This document shows positions 43,484-52,610 of a stretch of 64,000 nt of DNA, piece by piece; the first letter of the stretch is position 1, and each line of letters starts with the position of its first letter. The stretch is from Sva-07 sp963698565 (GTDB lineage: Bacteria > Actinomycetota > Acidimicrobiia > Acidimicrobiales > Ilumatobacteraceae). Under the pieces are notes generated by a model that saw only the letters and a program-made list of their open reading frames with translations, searched no databases and was not told the origin of the DNA. Location: positions 295,047 through 359,046 of the forward strand of contig CAVORH010000039.1 in NCBI GenBank assembly GCA_963698565.1. Direction: 5' to 3'. Both the position numbers and the translations under genes were made by a program.

Positions 43484-44553
43484 TCAGTGCGAGAACCGCC
43501 GTCGCAGCCGGCCGACCGCGACACCGGCGAGGAACTCGATCGTGTCGAGCGGCCCGAGGGCGAGCATGGTGCTGCGGGCGTCCGCCGACCAGCCGGTGTC
43601 GTGGGCGCGCTCCGCGAGTGCGAGTGCTCGCCGCGCCGTCCTCGTCGGCGTCACCGTCGACGCCCACGCGAGCGCGTCAGGTTCGGCGGGAGTGCGGGGC
43701 CGAACGTCGACGCAACGGTGCCGAGCGCCCGTGCGATCACGATCTCACCGTCGCTGCCGGCGAGGTCGAGCATCCGCGGCCAGTCCGATGCGAGCGCCAT
43801 CAGTTGTTGCGCCAGGTCCCGATGGAGCCGCAGGCCGGGGCCCCGGGAGAGCACGATCGAGTAGCAGGAGATCAGCGCTCGGGCGGGCAGCGAGAACGCG
43901 GGCAGCGTGCGTCCGGCCAGCTCGATCGTGTCGGGCCCGGCTCTGAGCGTGTCGTCGTCGAGAACGGTTCCGAAGTAGCCGGTCGCCACGGATGCGTGGA
44001 GGTCGACCTCCACGCCGTTGGGAGCGCGCAGCTCGCACGCCCGGGCGAATCGGCGCTCCCACCGCGGTCCCAGCGGCACGGAGGTGCGGGTGTATCCGGC
44101 TGTGAGCAACGCAGTGATCGCATCGCCGAATTGGGATCGTTCGACGTGTATGTCGGCATCGAGGAACGTCCGCAGCGCCGGGTCGGGATAGTCCAGGTGG
44201 GCGTTGGCAACACCCTTGAACGGGTAGGCCACGATGCCGTGGTCGGCGAGCAGCTCGATCACCTCGATCGCGGTCGCCTCGGCCCCGAGCGTGTGTCGCA
44301 CCACCGTCCGGTGCGCCTCGTGTGCCTCGTCGATGAGGCTGGATCCCGACGACGTGTCGAACCCGATGCTCCCGTCCTCGATCGCCTGACAGAGCAGCCC
44401 GGTCAGTCGCTCGTCGGCCGCCCACCTCAGGAGCAGGCGGAACGACTCGGGATCGGCCACCGCCGGCGGATGTCCGTCGGACGCTGCAGGCACGGGCAGT
44501 CCCGCAGTGAGCACTGCTCGTTCGAGGGGTGTCATCGAGTCGGTGGGTGTCAT
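43484..44553 (-). CDS. Nucleotidyltransferase-family protein (NTP_transf_5), one frameshift
   Basis: The ATG at 44553 overlaps the stop of the HprK-like gene (TGATG). The frame gives LRWAADERLTGLLCQAIEDG, AYPFKGVANAHLDYPDPALR, TFLDADIHVERSQFGDAITA with the Asp-x-Asp pair of the nucleotidyltransferase fold, and EVDLHASVATGYFGTVLDDD. The frame is lost near 43682 (one base missing in a CCGCCG-G run). The end continues as TARRALALAERAHDTGWSAD and IEFLAGVAVGRLRRRFSH to TGA at 43484. The family is regularly found with HprK-related and PqqD-like genes in polysaccharide clusters; substrate unknown. Confidence 0.8.
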
Positions 44554-45695
44554 CAGGTCGACGCCCCAGTCGAGGCTCGCTCGAGGGCGGCCACGGCGTC
44601 GGCGAGGTCGAAGTAGGTGAGTTCGGCGATGCGAGCCCGCCGGACGAAGGCGTCGAGACGCCGGAACATGATCCGTTCTCGACCGGTGGCGCCGAGCGTC
44701 TGGTTCGCCAACTCGACCAGCGCGTCGGGTGGCGACAGGTCGCGGAGCACGACGTCGGTCGGGGCGTCGCTGCGGCGGAGGATGACCACCAGGCCGAGCG
44801 GGCACCGGTCACCGAGCGCTGGTCCGCCGCGGTGCGGTGCAACGGAGTCGTACGGGCCGACGGGGAGATCCAGTCCCAGGGCGGCCAGGCCGCCGGGTCG
44901 CAGACCGAGCGGACGATGGAATGCATCGACGACGAGGTCGTCATCGATCGCGACGACCTCGTCGGCGAGATAGGCGTGCCCGGCGCGGGTCAGCGCTGCG
45001 GTCAGCGTGGACTTGCCGGCCCCGCTGTGACCCACCACGACGACCGCGCGGCCGGCGATGCCGACCGCTCCTCCGTGCAGCACCGTGCGGCCCGACGCCG
45101 TCGCCGTTGCGGCCGCATGGTGGTTGAGCACGATCAGCGAGTCGTACAGCGCAAGATCGATCGACGGGCCGACGTAGCTGGCAACTCCATCCCACTGAAC
45201 CGTCCAGACGTCGCCGGCCAGTTCGACGTCGAGACGGTGGTCGACATCATCAACGGTCGGCTGACCATCGACATCGACCAGGAGGTCGAGGAACGACGAT
45301 CGGAGTTCGGCGTCGAGCGGCGGCGACGCGCTCACGAGCACCGTGGTGTCGTACACGGCGAGGCGCCCGACGAACGCCGGCGGGTCGTCATCGGGGCCAG
45401 GATCGCTCGCCTCGACCAGTCCGGCGCTGAGGAGCCGGTCGAGTTCGGCCTCGGGGTTGTCGACCGTCACGGATGCCTCGGCGAGCCTGCGGCGAATCTC
45501 CGGAACCGACGCGGGCTCGTCGAGCGCAAGCCAGACCATCACGACCGGCCCTGACAGTTCGGCGGCGGCCAGGTCCGGGGTTGCCCCGACTCGATGAACG
45601 AGTACCCGGTCGGAGAGCGCCCGCCAGACGATCCCGTCCGATCGCTGGAAGATCAGGCCCGACACGCGCTGGTCACCCGCCGTACGGCACGACAC
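44553..45695 (-). CDS. PqqD-HprK-like fusion protein
   Basis: The 380-residue product has a PqqD-like N-terminus (IFQRSDGIVWRALSDRVLVH, about 15-100) and an HPr-kinase-like domain with Walker A GHSGAGKST (about 221-229), the following YLADEVVAIDDD, and a C-terminal DALVELANQTLGATGRERIM region. Related proteins (HprK-rel-A type) occur in exopolysaccharide loci next to PqqD and nucleotidyltransferase genes, with an undefined substrate. The GTG start abuts the epimerase stop with no spacer; a second GTG ten codons on (VSGLIFQRSDG) is an alternative. It is coupled to the nucleotidyltransferase gene downstream. Confidence 0.85.
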   Translation of the reverse strand: MSCRTAGDQRVSGLIFQRSDGIVWRALSDRVLVHRVGATPDLAAAELSGPVVMVWLALDEPASVPEIRRRLAEASVTVDNPEAELDRLLSAGLVEASDPGPDDDPPAFVGRLAVYDTTVLVSASPPLDAELRSSFLDLLVDVDGQPTVDDVDHRLDVELAGDVWTVQWDGVASYVGPSIDLALYDSLIVLNHHAAATATASGRTVLHGGAVGIAGRAVVVVGHSGAGKSTLTAALTRAGHAYLADEVVAIDDDLVVDAFHRPLGLRPGGLAALGLDLPVGPYDSVAPHRGGPALGDRCPLGLVVILRRSDAPTDVVLRDLSPPDALVELANQTLGATGRERIMFRRLDAFVRRARIAELTYFDLADAVAALERASTGAST

Positions 45696-46658
45696 CTAGC
45701 GCGACGCGACCGGCGCGTCGAGGTACGTCCGCATCCACTCGACCGTCGCACGTAGACCGTCGTCGAGCGGCACCGGCATCACATCGGGGAACAGCGATCG
45801 CAGCAGCGAGTTGTCGGCCTGGCTGTGCGGGACATCGCCAGGCCGGTTGTCGACGTGTTCCACCGTCAGCGGCTGGTCGATCAGATCACCGATCCGGTCG
45901 ATCACTTCCAGGAGGTCGGTGCGCGACCCGAACGCAAGGTTGACCGGCGAGTCGCAGGTGACGCCCCGTGTGATGGCATCGACGATCACCTCGGTCACCG
46001 TGCCGACGTACGTGAAGTCGCGCGACTGGGTGCCGTCGCCGTGCACCGTGAGCGGCTCCCCCGTCAGCGCGGCGTGGACGAAGGCGGGGATCACCGCGGC
46101 GTAGGCGTGGCCGGGCGCTTGACGGGGCCCGTACACGTTGAAGAACCGGAACGCCAGCGTCCGTAGGCCGTAACTGTGCTGCCACGCGAGGGTGTACTGC
46201 TCGGCCGCCAGCTTGCTCACCGCATACGGGCTCTTGGGTTGAGCGACGAGACCCTCGTGCTTCGGCAGGGTCGGGTTGGCGCCGTACACCGACGACGAGG
46301 ACGCGACGATCACCTGCGGCGGCACGTCGAGCCAGCGGGCCGCCTCGAGCACCCGCAGGGTGCCGGTGGCATTCGCCTCGTGGCTCGCGGCGGGGTCGAC
46401 GATCGATCGCGGCACCGAGGGGATCGCGGCCAGGTGCACGATCGCGTCGACGGGCTTGCCGTCACCGGCGGTTGCTTCAGCGAGCGCATCCGGGTCGAGG
46501 ATCGAGCCCTCGATCATGCCCAGCTCGATGCCGTCGAGGTTGGCATGGTGTCCAGTCGAGTAGTCGTCGATGCCGACGACATCCACACCGTGGGCGGCGA
46601 GCCGTCGGGCGACGTGCGATCCGATGAAGCCGGCCGCACCGGTGACGAGCACTCGCAT
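45696..46658 (-). CDS. NAD-dependent UDP-sugar epimerase (WbpP/GalE type)
   Basis: The 320-residue SDR protein has VTGAAGFIGSHVARRL at the start, IVHLAAIPSVPRSIVDP, SSSSVYGAN, the catalytic YAVSK (Tyr about 152, Lys 156), and FRFFNVYGPRQ. It is most similar in pattern to UDP-N-acetylglucosamine/glucuronic acid 4-epimerases of O-antigen loci. It probably makes UDP-GalNAc or a uronic acid epimer for the glycan. Upstream is a GT4 gene (12 nt gap); downstream the PqqD-HprK gene follows without gap. Confidence 0.9.
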   Translation of the reverse strand: MRVLVTGAAGFIGSHVARRLAAHGVDVVGIDDYSTGHHANLDGIELGMIEGSILDPDALAEATAGDGKPVDAIVHLAAIPSVPRSIVDPAASHEANATGTLRVLEAARWLDVPPQVIVASSSSVYGANPTLPKHEGLVAQPKSPYAVSKLAAEQYTLAWQHSYGLRTLAFRFFNVYGPRQAPGHAYAAVIPAFVHAALTGEPLTVHGDGTQSRDFTYVGTVTEVIVDAITRGVTCDSPVNLAFGSRTDLLEVIDRIGDLIDQPLTVEHVDNRPGDVPHSQADNSLLRSLFPDVMPVPLDDGLRATVEWMRTYLDAPVASR

Positions 46659-46669
46659 CGGCGTCGACG

Positions 46670-47770
46670 TTACTCGGCGACGAGCCGGCGATAGAGGGCG
46701 ATGTGGGCGTCGAGCACGTCCTCGAGCGTTCGCCTGTTGAGCCGTCGGGCGTTGTCGCCCAGCTGCGTCCGCAGCTCGGCGTCGTTCGCCAACTCTGCGA
46801 GGGCAGCACCGAGCGCTGCCGGATCGCGCGGCGGCACGACCCGGCCGACCGAGGCGTCGACCATCTCGGGAACTCGCCCCACGGCGGTGGCCACCACGGG
46901 CACGCCGAGCGCGAGCGCTTCGGCCACCACGATCGGCTGGCCCTCGTAGTCGCTGGCCACGGCGAGGAGGTCCGCGCCGGCGATGCGGTCGAGCACGCCC
47001 TCGGTGGCCGGCGCGAACTCGACGGCATCTTCGAGTCCGAGCGTGCGAGCGAGCTCGACGTGGTCGTCGAGGCGCGGGCCGTCACCAATCGTCACGAGCC
47101 GGAGGTTCGCTCCGTCGCCGATCGACCGGCGAAGCGCGCTCAGCAGGTTCGGGTAGTTCTTGGCGTCGCGGTGACTGGCGACGGTGACGACCGTGATCGG
47201 CCCGCCGGCGGATGGGGCCGCAGATCGATCCGCAGTGGCGCGGGCCGCGGCGATCCGAGCGGGATCGATGCCGTGGGGAATCACGGTCACCCGCGACCCG
47301 GTGCTTCGGGGCAGCGATGCAGCCACCGCCGACGACACGGCCACGGCGGCAGCGTCGAGCCTGTCCGTTGCTCGCCACATCGCCCGGGTGGTCTGCCGGA
47401 GCGACGTCCACGGCGTGTGAGATGTGGTGACCACCCTTGCGGAAGCGCCAACGGCGGCGAGACGAGCGACGACCGCAGGCAAGGGGCCGTGCACGTGGAC
47501 CACGTCGAAGGTTCCCGAGCGAATCAGTTGCGCGAGGCGACGCGAGGCACCCAGGCCGATCAGATCCGATCCGTCGAGTCGGTGCACGGTGACGCCGACG
47601 TCGGCGAGCGTTGGCATCAGCCGGTCGCGGTGCGAGTTGACCACGGCGACTTCCACGTCGACACCACGACCGCTCAGGCCGAGGGCGAGATCGACCACGA
47701 TCCGTTCGATACCACCGAGGTCGAGGCCCTTCGTGACGAGCAGGATCCGCAGGGGTAGCCGATCGGTCAC
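46670..47770 (-). CDS. Family 4 glycosyltransferase
   Basis: The 366-residue GT-B enzyme shows the acceptor-side loop TKGLDLGGIERIVVDLALGL, HVHGPLPAVVARLAAVG, a VIPHGIDP linker, VTVASHRDAKNYPNLLSAL, and the EX7E motif in YEGQPIVVAEALALGVPVVA. GT4 enzymes are retaining transferases using nucleotide sugars on the cytoplasmic face. The ATG overlaps the deacetylase stop by 4 nt (ATGA). It is a close relative of the GT4 half of the gene at 48678. Confidence 0.92.
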   Translation of the reverse strand: MTDRLPLRILLVTKGLDLGGIERIVVDLALGLSGRGVDVEVAVVNSHRDRLMPTLADVGVTVHRLDGSDLIGLGASRRLAQLIRSGTFDVVHVHGPLPAVVARLAAVGASARVVTTSHTPWTSLRQTTRAMWRATDRLDAAAVAVSSAVAASLPRSTGSRVTVIPHGIDPARIAAARATADRSAAPSAGGPITVVTVASHRDAKNYPNLLSALRRSIGDGANLRLVTIGDGPRLDDHVELARTLGLEDAVEFAPATEGVLDRIAGADLLAVASDYEGQPIVVAEALALGVPVVATAVGRVPEMVDASVGRVVPPRDPAALGAALAELANDAELRTQLGDNARRLNRRTLEDVLDAHIALYRRLVAE

Positions 47771-48591
47771 GATGTCACCGACTGGCGCCCCGGTACTTCA
47801 ACTTGGCCGCCAGATGTGCGGAGTTCGCCTTCCAGGCGGAGCCCACCATCGGCCTTGGCGGCGAAGAAGTCGAATCCGTCGCTGCGTTGGATCGGTGTGC
47901 GCCACAGCCGGTGCAGGTCGGTCGAGCCCGGTTCGTTCACCCGGCTCCGGGCGAGCGCGGCGGTCGTGAAGCGCGATCGCACCTCCGCTTCGGCAGCGGC
48001 CGATCCGGGGAGCGCCTTCGGGTAGGCGAAGTGGGCGGGGACGGTTCCGAGGTGTTCGCCGATCAGCTCGATCGACCGGTCGAGTTCGTCGGCGATCACG
48101 TCCGGGTCGGCCCGGTCGAGCAGGGCGTGGGTGTGGGTGTGTGATCCGACGGTGACCAGACCGGTGCTGACGACATCACGCAAACCGGCCCACGACACCG
48201 GCGGGGCGCCCCAGGGAAAGGGTTCGCCGGCGTCGATGAAGTGCGTCGCTGCGTAGAGAGTTGCGGGGAGCTCGAACTCGACGAGTGCCGGCACAACGGT
48301 GTCGCAGAAGTCAGCGGTGCCGTCGTCGAAGCTGAGCACGACCGGTCGCTTGTCGCCGGCCGCGGAGGCGGTGGCGGTGGTCAGCAGAACGGCGGCCGCG
48401 TCGAGCGTGATCACATCGTGGTGCTCGGCGAGATGCGCCAGCTGGGTGCGGAAGGCGTCGAGTTCGAGGTCGACCTCGCTCGCTGACCCGCCACCGACTC
48501 GGTGGTAGATCAGCACCGTCACCCCCCGCGGCGCCCTCCACAGTCGATCGCCCTGCGCGAGCAGCCGTTTCGCAGCGATCCGGACCTTCAC
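47767..48591 (-). CDS. Polysaccharide deacetylase family protein
   Basis: The 274-residue protein carries the NodB-type motifs: VLIYHRVGG, VVLSFDDGTADF (catalytic and metal Asp pair), VGSHTHTHALLDRA (metal-binding His pair) and HFAYPKAL. Such enzymes remove N- or O-acetyl groups from glycans or precursors. No signal peptide is evident, so it may act in the cytoplasm or be exported by another route. It starts the five-gene minus-strand operon (deacetylase, GT4, epimerase, PqqD-HprK, nucleotidyltransferase). The divergent GT4-GNAT gene begins 87 nt away, so the promoters lie in 48592-48677. Confidence 0.92.
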   Translation of the reverse strand: MKVRIAAKRLLAQGDRLWRAPRGVTVLIYHRVGGGSASEVDLELDAFRTQLAHLAEHHDVITLDAAAVLLTTATASAAGDKRPVVLSFDDGTADFCDTVVPALVEFELPATLYAATHFIDAGEPFPWGAPPVSWAGLRDVVSTGLVTVGSHTHTHALLDRADPDVIADELDRSIELIGEHLGTVPAHFAYPKALPGSAAAEAEVRSRFTTAALARSRVNEPGSTDLHRLWRTPIQRSDGFDFFAAKADGGLRLEGELRTSGGQVEVPGRQSVTS

Positions 48592-48677
48592 GCCCTCAGT
48601 GTGGCAGCCTCACTCCGCCGGCACGCGGCGCGGACGACCCTGCCGCCAGCGTCACGACGCTCACTACGATCGACGGG

Positions 48678-50791
48678 GTGCCGGCACGTGTCCTGTGGGT
48701 GATCAAGGGCCTCGGGCCGGGCGGAGCCGAGCGGCTGCTGTGCGCCGCAGCTCGTGCACACGACCGCGATCGGTTCCACATCGAGTGCGCCTTCGTCCTC
48801 CCGTACAAGGATCACCTGGCCGACGAACTCGAACGCGTCGGCGTAGCCACGCACTGCCTGAGTAGGCGGCGCACCGACTACCGCTGGCCGCTGCGCCTAT
48901 CCGCACTCGTTCGGCACGGCAACTGGGACATCGTCCACGTCCACTCGCCGCTTCCCGGTTCCGTCGCTCGACTGGCCACCCGAACGATGCGCCGTGCCGG
49001 GCGCCCGAAGCTCGTCAGCACGGAACACAACCGGTGGGCGACGCACCGGGGACCGACCCGTGTCTTGAACACGCTCACGTCTCGTTGGGACGACATCTCG
49101 TTCGCCGTCACCGACGAGGTCCGCGAGTCGATGAGCGGATCGGTGACCGAGCGGGTGCAGGTGTTGCCGCACGGGATCGACCTGGAGGCGACGGCGTCAG
49201 CCTCGACGCACTGCGCCGAGATTCGCAAGGAGTTGGGCATCGGGCTCGACGAGATCGTCGTCGGCACGGTCGCCAACTTCCGCGCCCAGAAGGACTACCC
49301 CAACCTGCTGCAGGCCGCCCGCCTCCTCGCCGACCGGCGGGTTCCGGTGCGGTTCGTCGCCGTCGGCCAGGGCCCTCAGGAGGCCGAGACGCGAGCGCTC
49401 CGCGACGAACTGGGTCTGGCCGACCGGGTGATCCTCACGGGCTTCCGCGACGACGCCGTGCGCATCATGGGCGCCTGTGACATCTTCACGCTCTCATCGC
49501 AGTGGGAGGGCCTGCCCGTCGCCGTGATGGAGGCGCTGGCGCTCGGCCTGCCGATCGTGGCCACGGACGTCGGCGGCGTGGCCGAGGAACTGACCGATGG
49601 CGTCGACGCGGTGCTCGTTCCACCGCGACACGCCGCAGCGCTCGCAGACGCGCTCGAAGCAGTGGTCAACGATTCCGAGCTCCGCAGACGACTCGCCGCG
49701 GCGTCGGCCGGGCGGGCAGCCGACTTCGATGTCCGCCGAACCGTCGATCGGATCGAAGCCGTCTACACGTCGCTCGCCCCCGAAGCCGCCGCCATCGCCA
49801 CGCCTCCTGAACCGCAGCGAGCGCGACGTCCACTCCCCCGGGGACTGAACATCCGCGAAGCCACACCCGCGGACCGCCCCGCGATCCTCGAACTCTGCCG
49901 GGCGTCGCTCGGCTGGGGCGACGACCCGCGCTTCGACGAACTGTTCTCGTGGAAACACGACCAGAACGTGTTCGGCCCGTCGTACATGTGGGTGGCGACC
50001 GACGGCGACAAGATCGTCGGGCTCCGCGCGCTCATGCGCTGGGAGTTCGTCCGCAGCGGCGAGATCCTGAACGCAGTGCGGGCGGTCGACACCGCGACGC
50101 ACCCCGACTACCAGGGCAAGGGTCTGTTCACGGCGATGACGATGCACGGCCTCGACGTGATCGCCGACGACGGAATCGACTTCGTGTTCAACACGCCCAA
50201 CGACAAGAGCCGCCCCGGCTATCTGAAGATGGGCTGGCAGGAGGTCGGCAGGCTGCCGGTGGCGATCAAGCTTGCCGGCCCGGGTGCCGCGCTCGAAGAT
50301 CGCCCGATCCCGAGTGGCGGCCTCCCACTGGCCGCTACCACTCGAGATCGGCGAGCCGATCGAGGCAGTGCTCGATCGGATGGAGGTAGGACGTCGAGCT
50401 ACGAACGACCCTCGAGCCATCGAGACGAACCGCTCGGCCGGATTCCTGGCGTGGCGCTACGGAGGCGCGCTGTTGGGGTATCGAGTGGCGAGCCCAACCG
50501 GGGTCGGCGCCGGGACATTGGTGGTGCGCATCCGCAACCGCGGCACTGCGACGGAACTCGTCGTGCTGGACGACCTCGGGGACGCAGAGGATTGCACCGA
50601 GCCCACGATCGACCTGCTCGCAAAGGTGGATGCGACACACGCGCTCCGCCTGGGCTCGCCGAGACTGTCGGCCGGGCTGCTGCCGGCACCTGGCAGTGGC
50701 CCGGCATTGACGTTCCGTGCCGTCGCCCACCACGCCGACACCACCACTGGGGAACTGGCAGCTCACGATGGGCGACGTCGAGCTGTTCTGA
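48678..50791 (+). CDS. GT4 glycosyltransferase fused to GNAT acetyltransferase, two frameshifts
   Basis: Residues 1-375 form a GT4: VLWVIKGLGPGGAERLLCAA, VHVHSPLPGSVARL, VLPHGIDLEAT, VANFRAQKDYPNLLQAA and the EX7E box WEGLPVAVMEALALGLPIVA. A GNAT domain follows (IREATPADRPAILELCRASL, VDTATHPDYQGKGLFTAMTM, FNTPNDKSRPGYLKMGW). The frame is lost between 50290 and 50345, continues as PLEIGEPIEAVLDRMEVGRR and TELVVLDDLGDAEDCTEPT, and after a second shift near 50763 ends LTMGDVELF at 50791. The ORF that runs on unbroken into the ABC exporter is therefore a fortuitous fusion. The GNAT part resembles FemAB/GNAT enzymes that modify sugars or peptidyl amines. Confidence 0.8.
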
Positions 50792-50840
50792 GCGCCCGAG
50801 AACGGACACCCCGCTTGGACGCGCCGGTAGCATTCGCTCC

Positions 50841-52610
50841 GTGCCACGTCGAGCCAGCGATCGCGAGGAGCGGCGGCGGCAATGGGCGCACGTTCGAGCA
50901 ATCCTGCGGCCGCATCGCGGGCGCGTGGCGCTCATGGCGGCCGCTTCGTTCCTCTCCGGCATCACCGAGGCCGCACTGCTCGTCGTGATCACGCGAGTCG
51001 GCCTGGCGGTCGCAGACGGAAACGACGAGTTCGGTGTGCTGGCGAGTCGTTCGATGTCGGTGAACGCGGCGCTCGCGTTCGCAGGCCTGCTCCTCGTCGC
51101 CAGGCTGCTGCTCGCGCTGCTTGCGATGCGAGCGTCGGTTTCGCTGTCGACCCGCGTCGGAGTGGAGGCTCGAAAGGACGTCGCCGACGCCTACCTCCAC
51201 GCCTCGTGGGCGACACAGCAGGGCGAGTCGGCTGGCAAACTGCAGGAGCTGATCATGGGGTTCGCCTGGTCGAAGGTGGCAGCGACAAGCGCCTTCGGCA
51301 ACATGCTCACCTCGGCGCTCAGCCTGACCGCGCTGATCATCGGCTCGTTGCTGATCAACCCGACGGCCACGCTCGTGGTGCTCGTTGCCCTTGCGGCACT
51401 GGGCAGCGTGCTCGCACCGGTCCGCCGGCGGATTCGAACCCGTTCACGCGAGGTGGCGGCAGCTCAGATGGAGTTCGCCGGGTCGGTGTCCGAGCTCGGA
51501 GCGCTCGGGATGGAGATGCAGGCATACGGGGTGCGAGATCAGTTCGTGCGACGGATCGACCAGTTGATCTCCAGCCACGCCAACAGCAACGCACGCTCGG
51601 GAATCGCGCAGGGGACGCTCGCTCCGTTGTACACGGCGTTGGCGTTCGCAGCGATCGTCGGTGGGCTGTGGCTCGCTTCGGTGTTCGAGACGGGCGAGTT
51701 GGGTGGCGTCGCCGCTGTGATGTTGGTGATGTTGCGTTCGTTGAGCTACGGCCAGGCGCTGCAGTCCGCGTCCGGATCGTTCGCGAACGCCGCTGCATCA
51801 CTCGAAGTGGTCGACGACACCGTCCGCAACTACCGGGCGCACCCTGCCGACCTCGGAACGGTCCCGATCGACCACGTCGGAGCGATCGCCGCCGAACATC
51901 TCTCGTTCAGCTACACCGACGACCGCGAGGTGCTCCACGACCTGTCGTTCCGGATCGAGCCAGGCGAGGTGGTCGGCGTGGTCGGCCCCTCCGGCGGCGG
52001 GAAGTCGACACTCGTGCAGCTGTTGCTCGGCCTGCGGAACCCGGATTCGGGCTGCATCACCGTCGGCGGAGACTGCGATCTCCGCGACGTCGACCGGAGG
52101 TCGTGGAGCGGGGTCACGGCCTTCGTTGCCCAGGACGCCAACCTGGTCTCTGGCTCGGTCGCCGACAACATCGTCTTCTTCCGCGAAAACATCACTCGCG
52201 AGCGCGTCGAGGCCGCCGCCCGGGACGCCAACGTGGCGGCCGACATCGCGTCGATGACCGACGGATTCGACACGACCGTCGGTGACAGGGGCAAGCATCT
52301 CTCGGGTGGGCAGCGTCAACGCATCTCGATCGCTCGGGCATTGGCGGGCGAGCCGGAGCTGCTGATCCTCGACGAGCCGACGTCCGCGCTCGACGTCCGT
52401 TCCGAGGAGCTCATCCGTCAGACGATCGCCGCACTGAAGGGTCGCGTGACGGTCGTGATCATTGCTCACCGCCTGTCCACGCTCGACGTGTGCGACCGGA
52501 TCATGGTGATCGAGGACGGCCACCTCCGAGCGATGGCCCCCGCCGCCGAACTGTCACGCGACAACGAGTTCTTCCGGCACTCGCTCGAGTTGTCCGGCAT
52601 GCTCCCGTAG
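50841..52610 (+). CDS. ABC exporter, fused permease and ATPase
   Basis: GTG 50841 begins a 589-residue half-transporter. Five to six membrane helices lie in residues 25-300 (LMAAASFLSGITEAALLVVI, LAFAGLLLVARLLLALLAMR). The ATPase has Walker A GPSGGGKST (about 381-389), Q-loop FVAQDANLV, signature LSGGQRQR (about 487) and Walker B LLILDEPTS (about 507). It resembles MsbA/WzmT-like lipid-linked glycan flippases (PglK type), so it probably flips the undecaprenyl-linked oligosaccharide built by the surrounding enzymes; PglK is the exporter in the diNAcBac-containing Pgl system. The next gene overlaps its stop by one base. Confidence 0.92.
   Translation: MPRRASDREERRRQWAHVRAILRPHRGRVALMAAASFLSGITEAALLVVITRVGLAVADGNDEFGVLASRSMSVNAALAFAGLLLVARLLLALLAMRASVSLSTRVGVEARKDVADAYLHASWATQQGESAGKLQELIMGFAWSKVAATSAFGNMLTSALSLTALIIGSLLINPTATLVVLVALAALGSVLAPVRRRIRTRSREVAAAQMEFAGSVSELGALGMEMQAYGVRDQFVRRIDQLISSHANSNARSGIAQGTLAPLYTALAFAAIVGGLWLASVFETGELGGVAAVMLVMLRSLSYGQALQSASGSFANAAASLEVVDDTVRNYRAHPADLGTVPIDHVGAIAAEHLSFSYTDDREVLHDLSFRIEPGEVVGVVGPSGGGKSTLVQLLLGLRNPDSGCITVGGDCDLRDVDRRSWSGVTAFVAQDANLVSGSVADNIVFFRENITRERVEAAARDANVAADIASMTDGFDTTVGDRGKHLSGGQRQRISIARALAGEPELLILDEPTSALDVRSEELIRQTIAALKGRVTVVIIAHRLSTLDVCDRIMVIEDGHLRAMAPAAELSRDNEFFRHSLELSGMLP

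Noticed and set aside
48678..52610. A single 1,310-residue glycosyltransferase-acetyltransferase-ABC exporter protein
   Set aside because: Between about residues 540 and 720 the frame reads non-protein-like sequence while another frame continues the GNAT domain to a stop at 50791; the ABC exporter has its own GTG start at 50841.
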